A stretch of DNA of 30,689 bases from JALNZF01 sp049793155 (GTDB lineage: Bacteria > Nitrospirota > UBA9217), in assembly GCA_049793155.1 (NCBI GenBank), contig JBARBN010000115.1, forward strand, positions 1-30,689, in the 5' to 3' direction. Under the pieces are notes generated by a model, which saw only the letters and a program-made list of their open reading frames with translations, did not search any database and was not told where the DNA came from. Of the stretch, positions 22,492 to 30,563 are shown piece by piece (positions within the stretch are counted from its first letter, which is position 1; every line of letters begins with the position of its first letter). A program made the position numbers and the translations under genes.

Positions 22492-22520
22492 TTGAAAAAA
22501 TAGCTTGGCCGCCGTATCAT
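22492..22520 (+). promoter_or_regulatory. Promoter of the 107-residue ORF and LEA14-like lipoprotein
   Basis: TTGAAA (22492-22497) and TATCAT (22515-22520) are separated by 17 nt, 38 nt upstream of the ATG at 22559. Confidence 0.55.
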
Positions 22521-22558
22521 AAGGCCATACATGCTGCCGTTCCCTAAGGAGTTGAAAG

Positions 22559-22882
22559 ATGAATGAAGCTCTGCTTGAAGAAGACAAGAGAATGAGGATC
22601 TTGAGGTTCGTTATCGATCTGAATCAGGCGGTCCTCATGCAACAGGCGGACCTTACCCTCAGGGAGGCCTTTCAGATCATGCGGGACACCAGGCAGGCGG
22701 CCCTGAACCTCTTTCCGGGCAAAGAGGACGTCTATGAGCTCATTTACGCGCCGCGCTTCCGCAGGATCATCAGGGAGCGGTTCGTAATTCCCGGGGGCTT
22801 GCGAGGCACTGATGTCGCCGCGATCACTGCCCGGGTTCCCGCTCAATTTCACTTTTGGAAACGTCAGCCAGGGATAGAATGA
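22559..22882 (+). CDS. Uncharacterised small helical protein
   Basis: The 107-residue product is not one I recognise as a named family. It is rich in helix-forming residues: MNEALLEEDKRMRILRFVIDLNQAVLMQ, LTLREAFQIMRDTRQAAL, then LFPGKEDVYELIYAPRFRRIIRERF and a Pro/Gly-rich tail ending in FHFWKRQPGIE. It lacks cysteines, a signal peptide and membrane segments, so it should be cytoplasmic. The gene is clearly real: TAAGGAGTTGAAAG precedes the ATG, a promoter lies upstream, and its TGA overlaps the ATG of the LEA14-like lipoprotein (ATGA), implying co-translation. Coupling to an envelope lipoprotein suggests an envelope-stress role, but this is inference only. Confidence 0.75.
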   Translation: MNEALLEEDKRMRILRFVIDLNQAVLMQQADLTLREAFQIMRDTRQAALNLFPGKEDVYELIYAPRFRRIIRERFVIPGGLRGTDVAAITARVPAQFHFWKRQPGIE

Positions 22883-23415
22883 ACTCTTCATACAGCATAA
22901 TGCGCGCGGCCATGGTATTGCTCATCCTTGCCTTTTCGGGATGCCTCTACACAAAACTGATGACCACACCGCTGGAGAAGCCGGCCTTTACCTATACGGG
23001 ATCCGAGCTGGTCGAGGCCTCGCAAAGCGGGGTGATCGTGAACTTTCTGTTCTCCGCGCATAACCCGAACGACGCAGGATTGAAAGAGGTAACCTGCTCG
23101 TATGAGCTTTTTGTGGAAGAGAAAAGGTTTTTAACGGGAGCGAACATCCCTCTGACGCTTAATCCGAAAGGCGACACCGAGATCAAGGTCCCTGCAACGA
23201 TCGCTTACGCAGACCTCTATCCCGTTCTGGGATCCATCGTGCGACGGATATTAGCAGGCCAGAAGACAATACCCATTACGATCGACGCCCTCTTTTCAGG
23301 GAAACCCGCGATCTATACCGAAGCAGGTAAAGAAACGCCGATCTCCTTCGAGAAAAGGCTGGTAAAAACCGCCGAGATCCCTTTACAGCCGGAAAAAAAC
23401 ACAAGGGGGCAATAA
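22879..23415 (+). CDS. LEA14/WHy-domain lipoprotein
   Basis: The 178-residue product begins with a lipoprotein signal (MVLLILAFSGC, lipobox FSGC) and continues with a LEA type-2 (WHy) domain: LEKPAFTYTGSELVEAS, VNFLFSAHNPNDAGLKEVTCSYELFV with the typical NPN turn, GANIPLTLNPKGDTEIKVPATI, and a final beta region. This domain in plants and bacteria is associated with desiccation and stress; in Gram-negatives such proteins are commonly periplasmic lipoproteins. ATG 22879 overlaps the upstream stop by 4 bp; an in-frame reading from 22855 is less likely. It is the second LEA-like protein in the window, besides the 11-mer-repeat protein at the left end. Confidence 0.85.
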   Translation: MNSSYSIMRAAMVLLILAFSGCLYTKLMTTPLEKPAFTYTGSELVEASQSGVIVNFLFSAHNPNDAGLKEVTCSYELFVEEKRFLTGANIPLTLNPKGDTEIKVPATIAYADLYPVLGSIVRRILAGQKTIPITIDALFSGKPAIYTEAGKETPISFEKRLVKTAEIPLQPEKNTRGQ

Positions 23416-23622
23416 AGTATTTCGATTGCATATCGCGTCGGCAAATAACTTCCGACATGTGATAAAATAGTGAATAAAAAGGTTACCGTACGTTGACAGC
23501 CAATTCTCGATACTGCGATCCAGGTGGGCAGCTCGAGGAGCACTTTAAATTCAAAGGGGCAAACCGGCATCCTTCCCAGATCCATCGATATCCCCGACGC
23601 GGGCTCACGGGAGTTGAAACCC

Positions 23623-24237
23623 TTGGAAACGACAACTATTACTGCGCTGCTTATCGAAGACAACCCCGATGATGCGGTTCTGATCGAAAGATATCTCCAT
23701 TCTTTCCGCAACATCAAATACAATCTGATCCACGTCGAGAGGCTCGCTGCCGGTCTGGAAAGTCTGAAACGCATCGTCTTTGACGTTATTCTGCTTGACC
23801 TTGCGCTCCCGGATGGGCCGATGGGCATCAAGACCTTTGAAGCGGTCTATGCTCAGGCACCCCATATTCCGATCATTGTCCTGACCGGCCACGACGATGA
23901 TGATCAGGCGGTCGAGGCGGTCCACAAGGGCGCACAGGACTATTTAGTGAAAGGCCTCGTCACCGGCCCGGCGCTGGGACGCGCAATCCGTTACGCCATC
24001 GAGCGCAAGAAATTGCTCACCCAGCTCAAGGATTCCTTGAAGGAAATCAAACTGCTGAGAGGGTTTCTTCCCATCTGTGTGCGTTGCAAGAAGATCCGTG
24101 ACGACAAGGGGTACTGGACGCAGGTGGAGGTATATATCAGGAAGCATGCAGAAGTCGAGTTTTCCCATGGGATCTGTCCGGAATGCGCACTGGCCCTGTA
24201 TCCGGATCTATTTACCGAAGACAACGAACTGAAGTAA
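23623..24237 (+). CDS. Response regulator with C-terminal CxxC zinc-like module
   Basis: The receiver domain is complete: acidic pair in LLIEDNPDD, phospho-acceptor Asp in VILLDLALPDG, Thr in VLTGHDDDD and Lys in DYLVKG. After a linker helix (AIERKKLLTQLKDSLKEIKLLRG) comes a compact module LPICVRCKKIRDDKGYW...HGICPECA with two cysteine pairs, a recurrent tail in Deltaproteobacterial and Nitrospirota signalling proteins whose role I do not know. There is no DNA-binding or enzymatic output domain. The start is uncertain: I prefer TTG 23623, since CACGGGAG lies 9 bp upstream and the receiver begins a few residues later, giving 204 residues; TTG 23614 and GTG 23524 are in frame. No cognate histidine kinase is adjacent. 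Confidence 0.85.
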   Translation: METTTITALLIEDNPDDAVLIERYLHSFRNIKYNLIHVERLAAGLESLKRIVFDVILLDLALPDGPMGIKTFEAVYAQAPHIPIIVLTGHDDDDQAVEAVHKGAQDYLVKGLVTGPALGRAIRYAIERKKLLTQLKDSLKEIKLLRGFLPICVRCKKIRDDKGYWTQVEVYIRKHAEVEFSHGICPECALALYPDLFTEDNELK

Positions 24238-24354
24238 ACATCGTTCATTCACTACCAGTCACGATAGGCGCCCTCCTTTTCGGGAAAGCAGCAGGATCCA
24301 ATAGGGTCTTCCTCATCCGGACAGAGACGACCAATCGACACGGCGGGCACTCCA

Positions 24355-25566
24355 TTGAAAAAGACAATCGTATCTCCTAAGTTCTTCTGTTCCCTGTTTG
24401 CATTCAGCATATTTATACTCCAGTCCTGCAGTTCTGTTGTCCACACGGAATTTACAAAGGGTTCGCTCCTTGAGGAGCGGCCCACCGGAAAGCTCGTTGA
24501 ACTGGAAAGCACGATATACCTTGAAGTGAAATCTCCGCTGACCGTGAAGGTATACGAGATCGTCCAGGTTGCCGACGAACTTTCTCAGACCCATGAAAAG
24601 ATAAAGCTGGAAGTCACGAAAAATCGATTTACTAAAGACGGTAATTATCACTATGACCCATCGTACAAGCACCTGTGTGGAGGTAAGTTTACCTGCAAAT
24701 CAACCGTCGTTAAAGATGAATACATAAAGGACAGCAGGTACGAGAATATAAACAGCAAAAAGCATGTTATTACCTCGGGAACTGTACAGGCAATGATCAA
24801 TGGTTCTTACAGCCAGGACCTGCCGATCGGCCCCGGCGGCACCGCCTCGGTCAGTATTGAAAAATACTTTGATGTTTTGCCGAAGGGTCAGAACGTCAAT
24901 GTTGAGTATTCCTATAAATCGGGATCCGCGCGGTCAGTCGTGGCATGGTCCGAGGTTGAGAAAACAGCGCGTACATTGCTGCCCGAGTACAGAAGGCGCG
25001 GGGCAGCGAACAAAACGGCGGAGGACTATATCACTGCTTTTAGGATCTCCGACGACCCGTCAGACCTTCAATCTGCATATAAATATGCGGCAAGTGAACC
25101 TGAAAAGGCAGAGATCAAAAGGCTGGAAGAAATACATCTTGAAAAGCTCGATCGTACGCGCTTCGAGCAGGCGAAGGATAACGGCAAACTGGGCAAATTC
25201 ATCAAAAAATATCCGAACAGCGGTTACCTTGCGCAGGCAAAGTACCTCTTCCACCTGGACAAAGATTGCAATGGGTCGGTCATCAGGTTAAGCAAATTCA
25301 ATATACGCCTCGACAGGGGCAAATGTGTGATGATCGTGGCGACAAAATTCCAAACGACCTCGAAAAACTCCGGTCTCTTCAAAACATATTTCACGTGGAC
25401 CGGTGACGAGCGTGATCTTTTCTATATTGAATTTCCCTCAGGCTTTGAGGAAAACCAGGTCCAGGCGCTCGCAAAGATAAAAGGTGTTTTTAACTATACG
25501 ACGATGTTCGGCACTCATAATTCAGTGCCGCATTTACTCTTCCTGGCAACCATGGCGGAAGATTGA
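24355..25566 (+). CDS. Uncharacterised lipoprotein
   Basis: The 403-residue product starts at TTG 24355 with a lipoprotein signal, FFCSLFAFSIFILQSCSS, Cys25 being the likely lipid site (LQSC). The N-terminal half is beta-rich with a Cys pair (HLCGGKFTCKS) and a GPGGTASVSIEKYFDV segment. The centre has helical repeats reminiscent of tetratricopeptide or surface lipoprotein repeats: AEDYITAFRISDDPSDLQSAYKYA, then FEQAKDNGKLGKFIKKYPNS and GYLAQAKYLFHLDK. The C-terminal 130 residues are beta-rich again. I know no family for the whole protein. Membrane anchoring on the periplasmic side is expected. The TTG start has only a weak upstream GCGGGC, so a few codons' uncertainty remains. Slightly lower GC than the operon upstream. 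Confidence 0.78.
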   Translation: MKKTIVSPKFFCSLFAFSIFILQSCSSVVHTEFTKGSLLEERPTGKLVELESTIYLEVKSPLTVKVYEIVQVADELSQTHEKIKLEVTKNRFTKDGNYHYDPSYKHLCGGKFTCKSTVVKDEYIKDSRYENINSKKHVITSGTVQAMINGSYSQDLPIGPGGTASVSIEKYFDVLPKGQNVNVEYSYKSGSARSVVAWSEVEKTARTLLPEYRRRGAANKTAEDYITAFRISDDPSDLQSAYKYAASEPEKAEIKRLEEIHLEKLDRTRFEQAKDNGKLGKFIKKYPNSGYLAQAKYLFHLDKDCNGSVIRLSKFNIRLDRGKCVMIVATKFQTTSKNSGLFKTYFTWTGDERDLFYIEFPSGFEENQVQALAKIKGVFNYTTMFGTHNSVPHLLFLATMAED

Positions 25567-25619
25567 GGGCCGGGACACTTTTTTGCTGATCGAACACGTC
25601 TGGTCTAAAATGTAATGCA

Positions 25620-25649
25620 TTGCACATTTCACCCTGAACTTGCTATGAT
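25620..25649 (+). promoter_or_regulatory. Promoter close to the DUF815 start (possible leaderless mRNA)
   Basis: TTGCAC (25620-25625) and TATGAT (25644-25649) are separated by 18 nt. The ATG begins only 8 nt after the -10, so transcription would start at or just before the start codon; no ribosome binding site is present. Confidence 0.5.
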
Positions 25650-25657
25650 CAATTGTC

Positions 25658-26488
25658 ATGAAAATTAAGATCGACCAGCTGCTCGCCAAGATTGACCGGG
25701 TGCTTGACCGCTACCTGGTTGACGATGCCGACATAACGGGCTTTGAGGGACATCAGGCATTTCGCTGGGATGGTGCGCGCAGAATGCTTAGACCGATCTC
25801 GCGACCGGCGCGTATTCATCCAAACCACTTGCTCGGCATCGATGCCATCAAGCGCGAAGTGCTTCGGAATACAAAGAGTTTTGTTCAAGGAGGAAAAGCG
25901 AACAATATCCTCTTGTGGGGAGAGCGGGGCACGGGCAAGTCGTCTCTTATAAAGTCATTGCTGACCGTTTTCAAAAAAACGCCGCTCCGGATGATCCAGA
26001 TCTACCGGCATGATATTTTGTCGATCACCTCCCTCTTCGAGGTGATCGCGGGCCATCGCTCCTATCGTTTTATTTTGTTTATCGACGACCTTTCGTTCGA
26101 GGAAAGTCAGACCGAATACAAGGAAATGAAAACCATAATGGACGGCGGGCTGGAGGAAATTCCGGATAACATCCTGTTTTATGCGACCTCGAACAGGAGA
26201 CACCTGATACCGACCCGGTTTTCCGACAATACCGGCGACGAGATCAGGCCTTCGGACACCGTCGAGGAAAAGATCTCGCTGGCAGACCGCTTCGGGCTCA
26301 GTTTTGGATTTTATCATTTTTCTCAGGATACCTACCTGGAGATCGCCGCTTTCTATGCGGCGAAGTACGGGGTTTCCGCGACCGAGGAGCAGCTCGAACA
26401 GATGGCAATTCGCTGGGCGCTTGAGGCCGGCAGCAAGAACGGACGAACCGCAGAGCAGTTTGCTAAGAGTGCCGCTGTCAAGGGTTGA
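25658..26488 (+). CDS. DUF815-family AAA ATPase
   Basis: The 276-residue product matches the DUF815 P-loop family: a short helical N-terminus, the segment LLGIDAIKREVLRNTKSFVQG (58-78), Walker A WGERGTGKSS (87-96), Walker B FILFIDDLSFE (138-148) with Asp143 and Asp144, and a sensor-1-like YATSNRRHLIPTRF. The C-terminal helical lid ends with SKNGRTAEQFAKS. The family resembles bacterial ATPases of the DnaC/IstB and AAA type, but its biological role is not established. No membrane segments. ATG 25658 is chosen because it fits the family N-terminus and lies just behind the promoter. A 7-bp hairpin (ACCGGAA/TTCCGGT, 26493-26511) starts 5 bp after the stop. Confidence 0.9.
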   Translation: MKIKIDQLLAKIDRVLDRYLVDDADITGFEGHQAFRWDGARRMLRPISRPARIHPNHLLGIDAIKREVLRNTKSFVQGGKANNILLWGERGTGKSSLIKSLLTVFKKTPLRMIQIYRHDILSITSLFEVIAGHRSYRFILFIDDLSFEESQTEYKEMKTIMDGGLEEIPDNILFYATSNRRHLIPTRFSDNTGDEIRPSDTVEEKISLADRFGLSFGFYHFSQDTYLEIAAFYAAKYGVSATEEQLEQMAIRWALEAGSKNGRTAEQFAKSAAVKG

Positions 26489-26492
26489 GCTT

Positions 26493-26511
26493 ACCGGAAT
26501 GCCGTTCCGGT
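26493..26511 (+). repeat. Hairpin directly after the DUF815 stop
   Basis: ACCGGAA (26493-26499) and TTCCGGT (26505-26511) form a 7-bp stem with loop TGCCG. No T-tract follows, so it is more likely an mRNA-stabilising hairpin than a terminator. Confidence 0.4.
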
Positions 26512-26662
26512 CCGCTTCCTGCGCTCACGGTAAACTCAAACGTAGGCATGCACAGGTCTTTTTTGCAGGTTCTTCCGATCATCCCCGGTACGTCAGCGGG
26601 TGAAAGTCCGACCGGGACTACTTTGACGCCAATCGTGCCTCGGCATAAGAAGCGTGCACCCT

Positions 26663-29209
26663 ATGCAAAAACCCATCATTACCCTTACTCTTGCGTACAC
26701 CGCGGGCCTCCTGCTCGGACACGGGTTTCTGTACTTTCCCTATTCGATCAGTATTCTTGCAATCCTCAGCGTTCTGACCTCGGGGATCTTCATCCGGCTT
26801 GACAGGCTGACTCTCCGTCGATCCCTTCTCATCGTCCTCACCGGCCTCATTGGCATGGCTGCGTACGTTTATTCAGCGGCATGGTCCCCGGCACACCATT
26901 ACACCCGGCACTTCACGCCTGACAAGGCCTTTCACGAGATCATCGGCAAAGTCGCATCTCCTCTTGACCGCGATCCGGACCGGACCGGCTTTGTCATGAA
27001 GATCAACGAGATTGACGGCAGCGCCATGACCGGCAAGATACGCGTGAGTGTACGCGAGGAAATGAACTCGGTCGGATACGACGATATCATCCGCGTCAGG
27101 GGAAAAGTGTTCGAACCGACGGGGTTCAACAATCCCCGGGGGTTCGATTACGCCGGATATCTTGCCCAAAGCAATATCTCGGGGATATTGAACGTAAAGG
27201 ACTCCGACGCGATCCAGGTCATGAGCCCCGGCGCCGGCATATTCAGGACGATCCAGGATTGGCGGGAGCGGATCCGCCAATCGTTTCTGAGATACACCAC
27301 GGGTGACGGATCGGCCATCCTCCAGGCCATGGTGCTTGGAGAGGAGGGCAGGCTCACCGACGAGCTGCGCGACCGGTTCATGGCCGCCGGCGTCACTCAC
27401 ATCATCTCCATCTCCGGCTCCCACCTCGGCATGGTGGCGGTCCTCTGCTTCGGCCTGATCAGGGGCCTGCTGTTCATGCTGCCGGAACGGTTCTATCACT
27501 GGATGACCCTGCACACGGACCCGAAGATCATCGCAGCCTGGCTCACGCTTCCTCTCGTGGTCTTTTATACGCTCCTTGCCGGAGGACAGACTGCAACGGT
27601 CCGCTCGCTCATCATGATCTCAGCCGGACTTCTGGCGCTCATCCTGGACCGGGAGAACGCGCTCATGAACGCGCTCGCCCTTGCCGCGCTCTTCATCCTC
27701 GCCGGAAGCCCGCAGGCGATCTTCGACATTTCGTTCCAGCTCTCGTTTCTCTCCGTCCTGGTCATCGGATACGTTGTCTCGCTCTGGAATGAACTGCAAT
27801 TCAAGACCGAGACCCGTTTTCAGAAGATCAGGAACAGCGCCCTGCTCCTCATCATCATATCCTTTTGCACAAACCTCGCGACCGGACCACTTGTCGCGTA
27901 CTACTTCAACCAGATCTCATTTGCCGGCATCGTCTCGAACCTCATCATCGTACCTTTTGCGGGTCTGGTGGTCGTTCCGCTCGGGCTGTTTTCGGGGGTG
28001 CTTTCCCTTTTCACCGGTCACCTGCCGCTGGTTTGGCTTAACCAGGGCGTATCGGATGTATTTATCGGCTCGGTCTCATTCTTCTCCCGGTTACCCTTTG
28101 CTGAATTTCATCCCCCGGCGCCTTCACCTTTTTGGCTGCTGCTCTATGCTGTTTTCCTGATCTCGCTGTTCATGCTTGCGCGGGGTCTTCTGCTCTCCCG
28201 GTTCAAGCCGTTCGAATCATCGGCACGCATTTCAAAGATGCCGGTTATCGGCATGGTGCTCGCGGCCACCGGTTTGACGGTTTTGCTTGCCGTCTCCTTC
28301 ATACCCGGGCAGCGTATGCTGGTCAGCTTTCCCGATGTGGGTCAGGGCGACTGCGCGCTCATCGAGCTCCCCGGGGGAGAGACCGTCCTGATCGACGGAG
28401 GCGGCACCCGGGACAACCGGTTCGACATCGGGCGGCGCATCCTTGCCCCCTGGCTCTGGAACAAGGGCATCCGCAGACTGGACCTCGTGATCATGTCTCA
28501 CCCCCATCCTGACCATATGAACGGGCTTATCGCGATCTTAAGAAAATTCGCGGTGGGTGCTGTCTGGGAAAGCGGACTGGATACGGACCTGCCGGGCTAT
28601 GGAGAGTTCCGCCAAGCGGTGCAGGACAGAAAGATACGCCGTCGCCGGGTGTCCGCTGATGATCCGCCGATGATGCTCGGCGAGGCGATGATCTCCGTGC
28701 TCCATCCACCCAGGGGATTTGAGGCGCATGACCAGCAGGCATATGCCGCGGAGAACAACCGCTCGCTAGTCGTGCGGATCAGGTCCGAAGGCAAAGACTT
28801 TTTATTCGCCGGTGATATCGGGAGCGAGATGGAAGAGAACATCATGAAATCGATGCAGGGCCCAAGTACCGGCCTTATCAAGGTCCCGCATCATGGAAGC
28901 AAAAGCTCGAGCAGCGAAGAATTTGTATCACAAATGCGGCCCGAAATCGCGGTCATGACGGTTGGCAGGGAGAACCAGTATCATCATCCTTCCGATGAGG
29001 TCCTTGCTCGTTATGAGAAGATCGGGGCGCATATCTGCAGAACGGATCTTGACGGCGCCGTGACGATAGCGGTGAATAAAGGGACGTTTGAGATACAACG
29101 ATGGAATGATCTGATTCTGCGGCGGATCGTGCTCTCCGACCGGGCCGCCTGGGGAGAACAGGAACAGGTAAACGGAGGAAGGCTTCGGATCAGGGCATCG
29201 GGGTTTTGA
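26663..29209 (+). CDS. comEC: ComEC/Rec2-family DNA uptake channel
   Basis: ComEC carries single-stranded DNA across the inner membrane during natural transformation. The 848-residue product has the full three-part architecture: N-terminal membrane and OB-like DUF4131 region (1 to about 190), the Competence channel domain with many membrane helices and the signature THIISISGSHLGMVAVL near 246-262, and a C-terminal metallo-beta-lactamase domain with DVGQGDCALIELPGG and the metal motif SHPHPDHMNG near 612-621, followed by AGDIGSEME and VPHHGSKSSSS. All expected zinc residues are present, so the exonuclease part is probably active. ATG 26663 is preferred to the in-frame GTG 26654. The stop overlaps the convergent LysR gene by 20 bp. 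No other competence genes are nearby. Confidence 0.93.
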   Translation: MQKPIITLTLAYTAGLLLGHGFLYFPYSISILAILSVLTSGIFIRLDRLTLRRSLLIVLTGLIGMAAYVYSAAWSPAHHYTRHFTPDKAFHEIIGKVASPLDRDPDRTGFVMKINEIDGSAMTGKIRVSVREEMNSVGYDDIIRVRGKVFEPTGFNNPRGFDYAGYLAQSNISGILNVKDSDAIQVMSPGAGIFRTIQDWRERIRQSFLRYTTGDGSAILQAMVLGEEGRLTDELRDRFMAAGVTHIISISGSHLGMVAVLCFGLIRGLLFMLPERFYHWMTLHTDPKIIAAWLTLPLVVFYTLLAGGQTATVRSLIMISAGLLALILDRENALMNALALAALFILAGSPQAIFDISFQLSFLSVLVIGYVVSLWNELQFKTETRFQKIRNSALLLIIISFCTNLATGPLVAYYFNQISFAGIVSNLIIVPFAGLVVVPLGLFSGVLSLFTGHLPLVWLNQGVSDVFIGSVSFFSRLPFAEFHPPAPSPFWLLLYAVFLISLFMLARGLLLSRFKPFESSARISKMPVIGMVLAATGLTVLLAVSFIPGQRMLVSFPDVGQGDCALIELPGGETVLIDGGGTRDNRFDIGRRILAPWLWNKGIRRLDLVIMSHPHPDHMNGLIAILRKFAVGAVWESGLDTDLPGYGEFRQAVQDRKIRRRRVSADDPPMMLGEAMISVLHPPRGFEAHDQQAYAAENNRSLVVRIRSEGKDFLFAGDIGSEMEENIMKSMQGPSTGLIKVPHHGSKSSSSEEFVSQMRPEIAVMTVGRENQYHHPSDEVLARYEKIGAHICRTDLDGAVTIAVNKGTFEIQRWNDLILRRIVLSDRAAWGEQEQVNGGRLRIRASGF

Positions 29210-30098
29210 TGGGGTACACCTTCAGGAAGCCCAGGAATTCCTTTGCCGTGTGCGTGCAATAATTGCGTTTAGGCGAGATGATGCTGAAGTTCCGCTGGAA
29301 CTTGAGGTCCTTGAAGGTCATGGCCTTCAGGATGCCGTGCTTGATCGCCTGGCGCGCGGACCAGGCCGAGACGATCGATACCCCGACGCCTTCCTCCACC
29401 GCGCTCTTGATCGATTCGCTGCTGCCGAGCACGAGCGAGATCTTGAGGTCGGACAGCTTGATCCCGTGATCTTCGAGATGCTTCAGGATGATCTGGCGGG
29501 TGCCTGACCCTTCTTCACGAAGGATGAGCGGCTCCTTGATCAGGTCCATGGCCGGAATATTGCGGCGCTCCGCCCAGGAGTGCGCCGGCGACATGATCAC
29601 CACCAGTTCGTCCGAGAGCAGGACATCGACGGCAAAGCGCTGTTTGCTCACGTCCCCTTCCACAAGGGCAATATCGATCTCGCCGGCATTCAATTTCTCG
29701 GTGATGGTCTTGGTGTTGCTCACCAGAAGGGAGATGTTGACACGGGGTACCTTTTTCTTGAACGCCGAGATTATCGCGGGAAGCAGGTAATTGCCGATCG
29801 TCGAGCTGGCGCCGATGGAGAGGGAGCCCTTGATCGAACCGGTGATCTCGCTGATGTTCTTCTGCGCCTCGGCATAGAGCGCGAGGATCTCCTTTGCCCG
29901 CTTATACAGGATCTCTCCGGCCGGTGTCAGGTTGATGGAATTGCCGGACCGGTCGAACAGACGGGTCTCGTAGAGCTCCTCCATGGCCTGCACCTGAAGG
30001 CTCACCGCGGGCTGGGTAAGGTGAATGAGCTCCGATGCCTTGGAAAAGCTCTTCGTATCTGCGACGGCGCAGAACACTCTTAGTTTATGATCTTCCAT
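29190..30098 (-). CDS. LysR-family transcriptional regulator
   Basis: The 302-residue product is a standard LysR regulator: N-terminal winged helix-turn-helix (LRVFCAVADTKSFSKASELIHLTQPAVSLQVQAMEE, 6-41, with FDRSGNSINLTPAGEILY wing), linker helix, and a periplasmic-binding-like effector domain (GASSTIGNYLLPAIISAF, ALVEGD, LREEGSGTRQ). It resembles the CysB/CbbR-type proteins common in Deltaproteobacteria; the inducer is unknown. Its 3' end overlaps the comEC end by 20 bp in convergent orientation. It is divergent from the 57-residue CxxC gene, with a 234-bp spacer, so by LysR convention it may regulate that gene. ATG 30098 has no strong ribosome binding site. A selenium-linked LysR subfamily is annotated in public databases, but I cannot place this protein in it. 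Confidence 0.95.
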   Translation of the reverse strand: MEDHKLRVFCAVADTKSFSKASELIHLTQPAVSLQVQAMEELYETRLFDRSGNSINLTPAGEILYKRAKEILALYAEAQKNISEITGSIKGSLSIGASSTIGNYLLPAIISAFKKKVPRVNISLLVSNTKTITEKLNAGEIDIALVEGDVSKQRFAVDVLLSDELVVIMSPAHSWAERRNIPAMDLIKEPLILREEGSGTRQIILKHLEDHGIKLSDLKISLVLGSSESIKSAVEEGVGVSIVSAWSARQAIKHGILKAMTFKDLKFQRNFSIISPKRNYCTHTAKEFLGFLKVYPIKTPMP

Positions 30099-30265
30099 AG
30101 TAAGTTAAATAATCGAAAGGGTACTGGTGTAGATGGTGGATATGAGCCCGATTGTCAGTCCTATTAATATTATTTATAAAGCATCCACTTGTTATTGTCA
30201 AGAAGTTTGTCGCGAACCATCCCGATTGTTTTGCGGCAACGTGTGCAAAAAGTGAAAAAATTGTC

Positions 30266-30293
30266 TTGACATTTCCCCGTTTAAAGTTAAAAT
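30266..30293 (+). promoter_or_regulatory. Strong sigma70-type promoter of the 57-residue protein
   Basis: Consensus TTGACA (30266-30271) and TAAAAT (30288-30293) are separated by 16 nt. GGAGGTGA follows at 30318-30325 and ATG at 30333. Confidence 0.7.
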
Positions 30294-30332
30294 GCACGGG
30301 TTTCGAAGTATTAAACCGGAGGTGAATGTATC

Positions 30333-30506
30333 ATGGCAGAAATGAGTAAAACCGCTAAAGCGGCTACAAAAAAGGCAATTGTGAACCAAAACGTGCCCCA
30401 GTGTTGCGCCAAGCCCATGCAGGCGGCAAAGATGATGTCCACGACCGGCAAGGTCCGCGGCATGATGTGGTTCTGCGATAAATGTCACAAAGAAAAGGCC
30501 CTCTAA
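30333..30506 (+). CDS. 57-residue zinc-binding-type small protein
   Basis: This short frame encodes 57 residues: a basic Ala/Lys-rich start (MAEMSKTAKAATKKAI), then QCCAKPMQ with Cys24-Cys25, a GKVRGMMWFC strand pair, and Cys48-x-x-Cys51 (CDKCHKEKAL). Four cysteines with a CxxC and a strand of conserved type fit a small zinc ribbon or rubredoxin-like knuckle. The signals are unusually complete: consensus promoter, CCGGAGGTGAATGTATC ribosome binding site, and an intrinsic terminator 29 bp after the stop, so it is an independent and probably highly expressed gene. The basic N-terminus resembles that of the DksA-like protein in this window, suggesting nucleic-acid contact by inference. No family name is known to me. 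Confidence 0.8.
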   Translation: MAEMSKTAKAATKKAIVNQNVPQCCAKPMQAAKMMSTTGKVRGMMWFCDKCHKEKAL

Positions 30507-30534
30507 GCCGTTTCTTCAGTTATCGTTTCTTTGC

Positions 30535-30563
30535 AAGGCGGTGGAGATTTCACCGCCTTTTTT
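30535..30563 (+). terminator. Intrinsic terminator of the 57-residue gene
   Basis: AAGGCGGTG (30535-30543) pairs with CACCGCCTT (30551-30559) around a 7-nt loop, and the stem runs into six T residues (30558-30563). This is a canonical Rho-independent terminator. Confidence 0.85.

Noticed and set aside
26596..26650. Cobalamin-riboswitch-like string (GCGGGTGAAAGTCCGACC) upstream of comEC
   Set aside because: Only one box-like segment is present; the rest of the cobalamin aptamer, the downstream B12-box partner and an expression platform are missing, and comEC is not a B12 gene.
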